NCBI GenBank assembly: GCA_945957365.1
Contig: CAMFKI010000034.1
Location: forward strand, 1 to 37,495
Origin: an uncultured Alphaproteobacteria bacterium
Lineage (GTDB): Bacteria; Pseudomonadota; Alphaproteobacteria; Rhizobiales; Aestuariivirgaceae
Direction of reading: 5' to 3'
Length of the DNA: 37,495 bases
Shown in pieces: positions 1-7,655 of the stretch (its first letter is position 1; each line of letters opens with the position of its first letter). A program made the position numbers and the translations under genes. A model generated the notes under the pieces. That model had not been told where the DNA came from and did not search any database. It saw only the letters and a list, made by a program, of their open reading frames with translations.

Positions 1-1686
1 GCCGCCGACGCCGCCCGTGCCGCCGACGCCGCCCGTGCTGCCACGGCCGCCGGTGCCGCCGACGCCGCCCGTGCCGCCCGTGCCGCCGATGCCGCCCGAA
101 CCGCCGGTGCCGCCGATGATCGTTCCGTAATTCGTGATGGTGGCGTTGTCGGCGCTGATCGCCGCGGCGCCGTCAGCGCCGTTGGTGCCCGCCGAACCCG
201 CGGTGCCCGCCTGACCCGTGGCGCCAACGCCGCCGGCCCCGCCGATGCCGCCCGAGACGCCGAACCCGCCCATGCCGCCGAAGCCGCCGTTAGAGCCGGT
301 GGCGCCCATCGAACCGGTTGCGCCGGTCTCGCCCGTGCCACCGCTGGAACCGATTGCACCCGTGCCGCCGGTACCACCGACCGCACCGGTTGCGCCGGTC
401 TCGCCCACGGCGCCCGTCTGGCCATTTTCGCCCGTGGCGCCGGTCGAACCGGCAGCGCCGGTCGCACCCGTGTCGCCGATGGCACCCGTGCTGCCGGTGC
501 CGCCGATGCCGCCATTGCCGCCGGTCAGGCCGACGCCGCCGGTCGTGCCGGTACCACCCTGGCCACCCTGGCCGCCAGCCGCGCCCGTCGCACCGGTCGC
601 GCCGGTCGCACCCGTGGCGCCCGTGCCGCCGACCGCGCCGAGGCCGCCCGCGGAACCCGTGCTGCCGATGCCGCCGGTGCCGCCCGGCGTGCCGTCCGTG
701 CCGTCCGTGCCATCCGTCCCGTCAATTCCGTCGAAGCCCTGGGTGCCGCTGCCGCCGTCGGTGCCGTCCTGGCCCCCGAAGCCCTTCTTGCCCGCGCCAC
801 CGGTCCGCCCGGCTGACGCGCCCGTGTTGCCGGCTGCACCCGTGGCGCCCGTGGTGCCATCGCTGCCGTCGGTTCCGACATCACCCGTCGCGCCGGCAGC
901 ACCGGTGCCGCCGCCAAAGCCGTTGGCGCCCGTCGAGCCCACGGAACCGAATGAACCGCCCGTGCCGGCCGTGCCCGTGGTGCCCACCGCGCCCGCACCG
1001 CCCGACGCACCCGCGCCGCCCGACGCACCCGCGCCAGCCGAACCCGTGGCCGCCGCGCCGGTGATGCCGGCCGTGCCGGCCGAACCCGTGAAGCCTGCCG
1101 CGCCGGCATTGCCGACCCCGCCCGCGTCGCCGGCGTTGCCCGAGGCGCCGGTCGCACCCGTGGCGCCCGTTGAACCGTTGGCGCCGACGGCACCCGTACC
1201 GCCTGCTGCACCCGCCGCACCCGTACCGCCCGCGGCACCCGTGCTGTTGGCGTCTGCACCCGTGTTACCCGTGGCACCCGCCGCACCCGACGTGCCGGTG
1301 GCGCCCGCAGCGCCCGTTGCACCCGTGACGCCCGCCGCGCCGGCCGCGCCGGTCGCGCCCGCAGCACCCGTGCCGCCCGTTGCGCCAACCGTGTTGCTGT
1401 CCGTTCCTGCCGCACCCGCGGCACCCGCCGTGCCCGCCGTGCCGTTGGTGCCCGATGCGCCGGTCGAACCGCGGATCACCGAGCCTGAGTCGACGACGAT
1501 GTTGTTGGCCTTGGTGCCGTCGCTGGTGCCCTTGACGGTGATGCCGTAATCCGAGGCATTCTCCGTCGTCAGCAGCACGCCGTTGACGTAGATGTCGGCA
1601 TGCGCCGCGCCGCCATACATGAGAAGCCCTGCGCCGAGGGCAGCGACCGAAACCGTAGACTTGTATCCGTGGCGCATCTTGCTCAT
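1..1686 (-). CDS. Secreted Gly-X-Y repeat (collagen-like) surface protein, C-terminus beyond window
   Basis: The reading frame stays open from an ATG at 1686 to the window edge (562 codons), so the protein is partial. An AGGAA ribosome site lies upstream. Residues 1-30 are a signal peptide: a basic MSKMRHGYKS start, a hydrophobic stretch and an AHA|D cleavage site. Residues 31-72 are a short non-repetitive segment. Residues 73 to about 506 are almost unbroken Gly-X-Y triplets with a few interruptions. By hand count about 72 of some 434 residues are Thr and only one is Pro; GAT, GAA, GGT and GTD triplets dominate. At 510-525 the sequence changes to ISADNATITNYGTIIGG, typical of beta-helical autotransporter passengers, then returns to GGT/GGV repeats. 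I infer an exported surface adhesin or autotransporter. Collagen-like folding is uncertain because Pro is nearly absent. The neighbouring glycosylation genes suggest it is glycosylated. Confidence 0.85.
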   Translation of the reverse strand, partial: MSKMRHGYKSTVSVAALGAGLLMYGGAAHADIYVNGVLLTTENASDYGITVKGTSDGTKANNIVVDSGSVIRGSTGASGTNGTAGTAGAAGAAGTDSNTVGATGGTGAAGATGAAGAAGVTGATGAAGATGTSGAAGATGNTGADANSTGAAGGTGAAGAAGGTGAVGANGSTGATGATGASGNAGDAGGVGNAGAAGFTGSAGTAGITGAAATGSAGAGASGGAGASGGAGAVGTTGTAGTGGSFGSVGSTGANGFGGGTGAAGATGDVGTDGSDGTTGATGAAGNTGASAGRTGGAGKKGFGGQDGTDGGSGTQGFDGIDGTDGTDGTDGTPGGTGGIGSTGSAGGLGAVGGTGATGATGATGATGAAGGQGGQGGTGTTGGVGLTGGNGGIGGTGSTGAIGDTGATGAAGSTGATGENGQTGAVGETGATGAVGGTGGTGAIGSSGGTGETGATGSMGATGSNGGFGGMGGFGVSGGIGGAGGVGATGQAGTAGSAGTNGADGAAAISADNATITNYGTIIGGTGGSGGIGGTGGTGGVGGTGGRGSTGGVGGTGGVGG

Positions 1687-1915
1687 GTGACTTGATTCCT
1701 ATGCTGCGGGCATTTTTAGGGCAGAATTGCGGATTTCATAGCACGCCCAGCCAAAAATGCATTCGATTTCACCACCCCGTACAAAAAAAAGCTTCCCCTG
1801 TGGTAAATTTGCTTACATAGCAATATCAACGGCCTAGGAGCGCACGCGCAAGTGGAAGCCTAAATAATGGGTAAAAAACGCTATGTTCGCCGCAAGGCAC
1901 AAAGGTGACGACTCG
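1687..1915. promoter_or_regulatory. Divergent intergenic region between the Gly-X-Y protein and the glycosyltransferase
   Basis: About 230 bases separate the two divergent start codons. This stretch is visibly more AT-rich than its surroundings, with an A8 run at 1783-1790 and a short inverted repeat TTGCTTACATAGCAA at 1809-1823. It must hold the promoters of both genes. The leader on the Gly-X-Y side could be over 100 nt. I cannot place -35/-10 boxes with confidence. On the plus strand, AAGGTGA at 1902-1908 lies 7 bases before the ATG at 1916. Confidence 0.5.
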
Positions 1916-3904
1916 ATGACCGGCACGACCCCCACAATTTGCCTCTGCATGATCGTCAAGAACGAGGCGGGGGTGATCCGCCGCTGCCTCGACAGCGTGC
2001 GCCCGCTGATCAGCCACTGGGTCATCGTCGACACCGGCTCGAGCGACGGCACGCAGGACATCATCCGCGCCCATCTTCATGATGTTCCGGGTGAATTGCA
2101 TGAGCGGCCATGGCAGGACTTCGCCCATAACCGCTCCGAGGCGCTGGCCCTGGCACGCGACAAGGCGCAGTTTTCCCTGGTCATCGATGCCGACGATGCG
2201 CTGGAGCTTCCCCCGGGTTTCCAGCTGCCTGAACTCGAGGCCGATTCGTACCTGGTCGAGATTCGCGACCCGCCGGTGCTCTATTGGCGCAAGCAGTTGG
2301 TCAACAACCGCCTCCACTGGTTCTACCGCGGCGTCCTGCATGAATTCATGACCAGCACTGAGCCGCATTCGACCGGCATCCTGCCGATCGGCATGCGCCG
2401 CAACCACGACGGCGCGCGCCGCAAGGACCCGTCGTGGTTCGAAAAGGACGTGGCGCTGCTGGCGCGCACGCTGGAAACGGAAACCGACCCCTACCTCAGG
2501 TCGCGCTACACCTTCTACCTGGCGCAAAGCTACCGCGACAGCCGCAAGCCCGCCCAGGCGCTGACGCATTACCAGGCGCGTTCCAAGCTCGGCGGCTGGC
2601 AGGAGGAGGTCTTCGTCAGCCTCTACCAGTCGGCCCGGCTGATGGAGGAACTGGGCTACCCCCAGCCGGAGGTGCTGGCCGCCTATCAGGCTGCAATCGA
2701 ATCCCACCCGGCCCGGATCGAGGCGCGCCACGGGGCCGCGCGCTACTGCCGGCTCAAGGGCCTCAATGCCCAGGGTTATGACTTCGCCAAGGGCGGGCTT
2801 GGCCGGCCGCTTCCCGAAGATGCGCTGTTCGCCGAGACCTGGATCTATGACTACGGCCTGGCCGACGAATATGCGGTCAATGCCTATTGGGTGGGTCGCC
2901 ACGAGGAGGCCCTCGGCGAATGCCTGCGGCTGCTCGCCAACGGCAAGCTGCCGGCGGCCGATCAGGCGCGGGTGAGCGCCAATGCCAAGGCCTCATGGGA
3001 GGTGCTCGCCAAGTCGCTGACTCCCGCCCGCCTCGGCAGCGCCGCCGCGACCGACTTCGTCGACCAGCACGCCCTCACCCCGGCGCGCCGGTTGCGCACG
3101 AGGCTGGCCGCGCCGCCCCGGGTGCTGGTCGCCATCCTCGCCAAGCAGAAGGAGGCGGTGCTGCCGCTCTACCTGCAATGCATCGAGGACCTCGACTATC
3201 CGAAGTCGGAGATCGTCCTCTACATCCGCACCAACAACAACACCGACAACACCGAGGCGGTGCTGCGCGACTGGGTGGCGAAGGTCGGGCATCTCTACGC
3301 CGGGGTCGATTTCGATGCCGCCGATGTCGCCGTGCCGGTGCAGAACTTCGGCGTCCACGAATGGAACGCCGCCCGCTTCGCCGTGCTGGGCGAGATCCGC
3401 AACGCCAGCCTGCGCCGCACCGCGGAACGTGGCTGCGCCTTCTACTTCGTCAGCGACGTCGACAATTTCGTGCGGCCCGAGACCCTGCGCGAACTCGTGG
3501 CCCTCGATCTGCCCATCGCCTCGCCCTTCCTGCGCAGCCTGGCACGCGAGCGGTTCTATTCCAACTACCACGCGGAGGTCGATCAGAACGGCTATTACGA
3601 GGAGGTCGACCAGTATCACTGGATCCTCAAACGCCATATGCGTGGCGTGATCGAGGTGCCGGTCGTGCACTGCACCTACCTGGTGCGCGCCGACGTCGTC
3701 CCCGAACTGACCTATACCGATGGCACGACGCGCCACGAATACGTGATCTTCTCCGACTCGGCGCGCCGCGCCGCGATCCCGCAATACATCGATAACCGGC
3801 AGGTCTATGGCTACATCTCGTTTGCGGACGGCAATCCCGGCCACGTGCCGGATGGCGGCGAGCTGGCGCGCCGGCTCCTCGGCGTGGTTCATGGCACGCG
3901 CTGA
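1916..3904 (+). CDS. Two-module glycosyltransferase: GT2 plus TPR-like region plus procollagen-galactosyltransferase-like module
   Basis: The protein is 662 aa. I chose the ATG at 1916 because AAGGTGA precedes it by 7 bases; an in-frame ATG at 1883 would add 11 residues. Residues 7-100 are a GT2 GT-A domain (CMIVKNE, VDTGSSDGT, and DADD at 91-94). Residues about 190-360 are helical and TPR-like (YLAQSYRD, then AQALTHYQARSK). Residues about 400-650 form a second module beginning PPRVLVAILAK, with LDYPKSEIVLYIRTNNNTDN, a metal-site motif SDVDN at 513-517, YSNYHAEVDQNGYY and VPVVHCTYLV. These match, in order, what I remember of the N-terminal module of animal COLGALT1/2 (LDYP, DHN.DNT, DTDN, YSNF, QGYY, VPMVHSTFL). 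It is probably cytoplasmic. The divergent neighbour encodes a Gly-X-Y protein, a plausible acceptor. Sugar donor and acceptor are unknown. Confidence 0.85.
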   Translation: MTGTTPTICLCMIVKNEAGVIRRCLDSVRPLISHWVIVDTGSSDGTQDIIRAHLHDVPGELHERPWQDFAHNRSEALALARDKAQFSLVIDADDALELPPGFQLPELEADSYLVEIRDPPVLYWRKQLVNNRLHWFYRGVLHEFMTSTEPHSTGILPIGMRRNHDGARRKDPSWFEKDVALLARTLETETDPYLRSRYTFYLAQSYRDSRKPAQALTHYQARSKLGGWQEEVFVSLYQSARLMEELGYPQPEVLAAYQAAIESHPARIEARHGAARYCRLKGLNAQGYDFAKGGLGRPLPEDALFAETWIYDYGLADEYAVNAYWVGRHEEALGECLRLLANGKLPAADQARVSANAKASWEVLAKSLTPARLGSAAATDFVDQHALTPARRLRTRLAAPPRVLVAILAKQKEAVLPLYLQCIEDLDYPKSEIVLYIRTNNNTDNTEAVLRDWVAKVGHLYAGVDFDAADVAVPVQNFGVHEWNAARFAVLGEIRNASLRRTAERGCAFYFVSDVDNFVRPETLRELVALDLPIASPFLRSLARERFYSNYHAEVDQNGYYEEVDQYHWILKRHMRGVIEVPVVHCTYLVRADVVPELTYTDGTTRHEYVIFSDSARRAAIPQYIDNRQVYGYISFADGNPGHVPDGGELARRLLGVVHGTR

Positions 3905-4735
3905 TCACCGAACGGCGTCGAGCCTCCGCCCGCGGGCGATGTAGGAGCGCACCATCGCCACGATGTCGACGTCGAGGGCGGCAAGCCCCTGGCGCAGGCG
4001 CTCGGCGAAGCGCGCCTCGTCCTCGAGCACGTTGCGGTTGGCGGGCGGCGGCAGCCGCACCGTGCCAGGGTGCCCAAGGGCCGACAGCAGGGCACCTGCG
4101 CCATGCGGCGTGTTCAGCTGCTCGAGGCTGCAGCGGATCATCTTCACCTGCGGCCCGAACAGGCTTTCATAATAGATGAGCCGCGCCTGCATCTCGTGGG
4201 CGTACCACACCGCCTGGCCCAGATCGTCGAGGAACATGAAGGGAGCGGTGTCGACGATGATGTTGCGGTAGGCATAATGCAGGTACCATTGCCAGACGAT
4301 GGTGGCATTGGTGAAGTCGCGCCGCACGAGGTAGCTCAGGCATTGTGCGAAGAGATCGCGCGTGAGCAGGACGAGGCAGGTCTCGCCGCCCAGGCCCAGC
4401 GCCACCAGGTTCTCGACGAGGCCGCACTTGCCCAGCGTGTGGTTGGTCTCGGCATAGGCGCGCTGATGCTTCAGCCCGGCGAATTTTCCGGCATGGAAAT
4501 CCTGGATGAGGCTGGTGTTGCCGCGGTCGTTGAAGCTCCGCATCAGCCGGATATCGGGCATCCGCGTGCCGAAGTCGTCGATCTCGAGCGGTTCGTGGAT
4601 CGCCGGAATGCCGAGGTTCTCCGCCAAGAGCCGCCGCAGCCATTCGGTGCCGGTGCGCCCGGCGGTGAGGGTGAAGACGAAACGGTATTTCAAGCCCAGG
4701 CCCCCTGCCCACATCGCCGCGCTGCGCCCTTCCAT
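3905..4735 (-). CDS. Sulfotransferase-like protein
   Basis: A 276-residue protein whose stop codon abuts the stop of the convergent glycosyltransferase. The N-terminal segment YRFVFTLTAGRTGTEWLRRL is a beta-strand followed by a P-loop-like turn, as in the 5'-phosphosulfate-binding site of PAPS-dependent sulfotransferases. LLTRDLFAQCLSYLVRRDF is consistent with the 3'-phosphate-binding region. Start choice is uncertain: the ATG at 4735 has no clear ribosome site, and the ATG at 4714 lies downstream of GAAGGG. Within the glycosylation island it could sulfate a glycan or protein acceptor; that is inference from position. Other nucleotide-dependent transferases with this fold cannot be excluded. 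Confidence 0.65.
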   Translation of the reverse strand: MEGRSAAMWAGGLGLKYRFVFTLTAGRTGTEWLRRLLAENLGIPAIHEPLEIDDFGTRMPDIRLMRSFNDRGNTSLIQDFHAGKFAGLKHQRAYAETNHTLGKCGLVENLVALGLGGETCLVLLTRDLFAQCLSYLVRRDFTNATIVWQWYLHYAYRNIIVDTAPFMFLDDLGQAVWYAHEMQARLIYYESLFGPQVKMIRCSLEQLNTPHGAGALLSALGHPGTVRLPPPANRNVLEDEARFAERLRQGLAALDVDIVAMVRSYIARGRRLDAVR

Positions 4736-4879
4736 ATATCAGGTGCGGGACCGCCGGAAAACGACGCCGGCGCGCCGCGAACAATATTCAACTCGACGAA
4801 TTTATGGCGGGCGGCTAGCCTCCGCCGTCCACACCAGAGCATGGCAGAACGGCAAGTTGCACAACCGGATGAACGACGA

Positions 4880-5800
4880 ATGACCGCGCGCTCCAGGGCC
4901 CTGCTGATCCTTCCGCATTATTTTCACGGCGAAGACAACGCCATCTATGGCTCGACCTCAGCGGCCCAGCGGGGGCAGCGCCGGGCGGCGCTGGAACGGT
5001 CGCTGCAGGCCTGGCGCAGCCATTTCGGCCCCTGCCGCGAACTCGACTGGCACCGCGGCGCCTTCGACGTCAGCGACGGCGAGCTCGAAAGCCTCGACAT
5101 CGTCATCCTGGTCTACCAGGACCGCCACCTTCTCGACGATGCGCTTCTGGCGCGCAGCCGGGCGACGCATCAGACCGTGGCCATCGACAATCCCCGCATG
5201 TTGCCCTTCGGCGCGCATGCGCTGATCCGGCGCCACCTCGGCGAATATGACTGGTTCGTCTATGCCGAGGACGATCTCGCGCCGACCGACCCCGCGATGT
5301 TCCGCAAGCAGCTGCTGTTCCAGCGCCACTTCGGCTGGCAGCGCCTGCTGCAGCCCAACCGTTTCGAAACCAACTATGTCAACTACGGCCCCAAGACCTA
5401 CGTCGACGGCGACATACCGCCCGACAAGGTGGCGCGCATCTGGCAATACGTCGCCGAAGACAGCCCCAGCCTCACGCTCGACACCGCGCTGGGTGCGCTG
5501 CGCTTCGAGCGCGCCCGCAACCCGCATTCCGGCTGCTTCATGCTGACAAGCCAGCAGGCGGCGCACTGGGTGGCCCAGCCGCATTTTCTCGATCTCGACT
5601 GTTCCTTCGTCACGCCGCTGGAGAGCGCGGCGAACCTCGGCCTGCTCAAGACCTTCTCGCTCTACAAGCCCGTCGGCGATGCGCGCTGGTTCCTCGAGAT
5701 CGAGCATCTCGACCACAAGTTCTCGAACTTCGCCTGGCCGGAACACCGACGCCAGCCTTCGACCGCGCCGCCTGCCGCCGCAACGGTGGACGCCCGCTGA
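4880..5800 (+). CDS. Glycosyltransferase-like protein (GT-A type, EDD motif)
   Basis: A 306-residue protein starting MTARSRALLILPHYFHG. The frame is open far upstream but that part reads antisense to the sulfotransferase and is not coding. ATG 4841 is an alternative start giving 13 more residues. DWFVYAEDDLAPTD (EDD at 130-132) looks like the metal- and nucleotide-sugar-binding aspartates of GT-A glycosyltransferases. LQPNRFETNYVNYGPKTYVDG and HSGCFMLTSQQA resemble acceptor-side regions of uncharacterised bacterial glycosyltransferases. No signal peptide or membrane segment is visible. It lies 41 bases upstream of another glycosyltransferase on the same strand, so the two are probably co-transcribed. 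I do not recognise a characterised orthologue. Confidence 0.65.
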   Translation: MTARSRALLILPHYFHGEDNAIYGSTSAAQRGQRRAALERSLQAWRSHFGPCRELDWHRGAFDVSDGELESLDIVILVYQDRHLLDDALLARSRATHQTVAIDNPRMLPFGAHALIRRHLGEYDWFVYAEDDLAPTDPAMFRKQLLFQRHFGWQRLLQPNRFETNYVNYGPKTYVDGDIPPDKVARIWQYVAEDSPSLTLDTALGALRFERARNPHSGCFMLTSQQAAHWVAQPHFLDLDCSFVTPLESAANLGLLKTFSLYKPVGDARWFLEIEHLDHKFSNFAWPEHRRQPSTAPPAAATVDAR

Positions 5801-5841
5801 CCAGACCGCCATAGCCCTTCAACAGCAGGATTGCCGCCGCG

Positions 5842-6600
5842 ATGCCGCCTCTCAAGTGCCTTGCCGTCACCCCTTACTACAAGGAAGAGCGCCCCTTGCT
5901 GGAGCGCTGCCTCGCCAGCGTCCGGGCCCAGACCATGGCCTGCGAGCATCTGGTGATCGCCGATGGCCATCCCGCCGGCTGGCTCGACGAGGCCGGGGTG
6001 CGCCATCTCAAGCTCGACCGCGCCCACGGCGACTACGGCAACACGCCGCGCGGCATCGGCGCGATGCTGGGCCTCACCGAGGGCTATGACGCGCTGTTCT
6101 TCCTCGATGCCGACAACTGGCTCGAGCCCAACCACGTCGCGGAATGCATCCTCGCCGCCCAGCGCGGCTATGGCGACCCGAAGCTGTGCGACTACGTGAT
6201 CGCCAAACGGGTGTTCCGGCGCCCCGACGAATCCATCACCCCGATGAGCGAGGAGCCGGGTCACGTCGACACCAACTGCTTCTTCTTCCTGCGCGGCTCG
6301 TTCCACCTCCTGCCGCTGTGGATCACCATGCCGCGCGAAGTCTCGATCGTCGGCGACCGGGTGTTCATGAGCCTGCTCGGCTCGGTGAAGCTCAATGCCG
6401 CCGAGACACGCTTCGCGACCGTCAACTATCTCTGCACCTGGCCGATGATGTATCGCGCCATCGGCGAGCCCGTTCCCGAGGGCCTCGACCAGAACAAGAT
6501 GCTCGACCTGCAGCCGATGATCAAAGCCATGGCCGCCTGGCCGGAGCGCGAGCAGGTCATCAACCGCCGGCTGCTCGGCGGCATGCAGATCAAGTTCTGA
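5842..6600 (+). CDS. Family 2 glycosyltransferase
   Basis: A 252-residue single-domain protein beginning MPPLKCLAVTPYYKEERPLL, the usual first strand of GT2 enzymes. LVIADGHP follows. ALFFLDADNWLEPNHV carries the D-x-D metal site (D89, D91). The C-terminal part (MYRAIGEPVPEGLDQNKMLD) has no obvious membrane helix, so the enzyme should be soluble. It sits 41 bases after the EDD-type gene and ends 4 bases before the convergent pyruvyltransferase-like gene. Its place in the island suggests it adds a sugar to the same glycan; donor and linkage cannot be read from sequence. Confidence 0.8.
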   Translation: MPPLKCLAVTPYYKEERPLLERCLASVRAQTMACEHLVIADGHPAGWLDEAGVRHLKLDRAHGDYGNTPRGIGAMLGLTEGYDALFFLDADNWLEPNHVAECILAAQRGYGDPKLCDYVIAKRVFRRPDESITPMSEEPGHVDTNCFFFLRGSFHLLPLWITMPREVSIVGDRVFMSLLGSVKLNAAETRFATVNYLCTWPMMYRAIGEPVPEGLDQNKMLDLQPMIKAMAAWPEREQVINRRLLGGMQIKF

Positions 6601-6604
6601 TCGG

Positions 6605-7405
6605 CTACCAGTCGAGCAGCCGGCACGTCGTGTAATGGGGCGCGATCGAGGCGCGGTAGACATCGCCCGACTTGAAGTAGTTGCCGGGGTAGAGATCGCA
6701 GTCGATGCCCATCAGGCAGCTGGCGATGGCCACGTGCATCCGGTCGGTCCGTATCCGGGCGCAGCGCGACAGCATGCGGAAGAACGGCAGCGGATTGCGC
6801 ATGTCGTCGCCCATCAGGCTGATGTCCAGGTTGTCGTCCGGCAGCACGGCCTTGGGGTTGCGCTCCCAGTCCTCGCGGAAGAAATTTCCGAGCGCCAGGC
6901 GCTCGGCCGGTGCCGGCGCGTCGAAGTCGAGAAAGAACGCCATGTCGTGGCAGAACTGGCTTTGCGGCAGCGTGGCCGCGCTCTGCTGCTGGTCGCGGCG
7001 GAAATAGGTGACCTGGCCCGGGTGCAGGTCGAGCGGCGGCAGCTCGTAGCTGGTGGGCAGCACGATCACGTGGTCGAACAGGCCGCCGCACTGCGCGAGG
7101 AAATCACGCGAGGTGGCATAATTGCGGCACCACGCCCCGCCGCCGCCGGCGAGCAGCACCGCGCCGGGAAGCCTGAGCCCGGTGGGCGCCAGCGCCGCCT
7201 GCAGGTTGAAGAAGACCTGGCGGTGAAGCTGCTGGTGCGCAATGCCATGGTGATGCAGGAACTGCAGCGTGCCGAAGTGGATCAGCGCATCGCCCCAGTT
7301 GCCGACATTGGGCGCATAGAACAGCCGCCGCCCGAAGCCATAGGCCCGGATGACGCCGGCCAGTTCGGCATATTCGCCCGAGCCGCGAAGCGTGCGCAAT
7401 GCCAT
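6605..7405 (-). CDS. Polysaccharide pyruvyltransferase family protein
   Basis: A 266-residue protein with signatures of the PS_pyruv_trans family, which attaches ketal pyruvate from PEP to sugars of exopolysaccharides and surface glycans. APNVGNWGDALIHFGTLQFL (31-50) matches the family N-terminal motif (N-x-GD). LLAGGGGAWCRNY, VIVLPTSYELPPL, VTYFRRDQQ and CHDMAFFLDF are further family blocks. TDRMHVAIASCLMG near the C-terminus corresponds to the conserved R-x-H region. Alone among the island enzymes besides the sulfotransferase, it would add negative charge. It is transcribed towards the GT2 gene; the 250-base gap upstream is shared with the divergent dehydrogenase gene. Confidence 0.8.
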   Translation of the reverse strand: MALRTLRGSGEYAELAGVIRAYGFGRRLFYAPNVGNWGDALIHFGTLQFLHHHGIAHQQLHRQVFFNLQAALAPTGLRLPGAVLLAGGGGAWCRNYATSRDFLAQCGGLFDHVIVLPTSYELPPLDLHPGQVTYFRRDQQQSAATLPQSQFCHDMAFFLDFDAPAPAERLALGNFFREDWERNPKAVLPDDNLDISLMGDDMRNPLPFFRMLSRCARIRTDRMHVAIASCLMGIDCDLYPGNYFKSGDVYRASIAPHYTTCRLLDW

Positions 7406-7655
7406 GTCCGAATCCCGTCCCCATCACTGCCCCGGCGCAACCTAGCCCCGGCGCGGGGCGCGGGCCAATGGCTTTCGTGCCAGGCCCTACACCGATGGCG
7501 TTTCCGCCACATCGGCCCGGAAGGCCGAGAGGGCGGTGAACCCGTCGCGCAGCATGGCGGCCACATTCCGGCCGGGGGCAACACGTCGGGGCTGCCAATC
7601 CGCCGCGATTTGCGCTCATATCGAAGGATCGGATCGCAACCCGGAGACCCCGCTC

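Noticed and set aside
1..1500. CRISPR array or tandem DNA satellite at the left edge
   Set aside because: The periodicity is that of codons for Gly-X-Y; units vary in sequence and there are no fixed repeats with unique spacers.
218..1549. Long plus-strand frame coding for Pro/Ala/Val-rich triplets, and other long frames across the repeat
   Set aside because: They are mirror images of the Gly-X-Y codons on the minus strand. Only the minus-strand frame has a signal peptide and a ribosome site.
1..1686. Mycobacterial PE-PGRS protein
   Set aside because: No PE domain; the N-terminus is a classical signal peptide and the repeats are regular triplets rather than GGAGGx blocks.
4070..4879. Upstream extension of the EDD-type glycosyltransferase frame
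   Set aside because: It is antisense to the sulfotransferase-like gene and has no recognisable protein pattern; the real start is near 4880.
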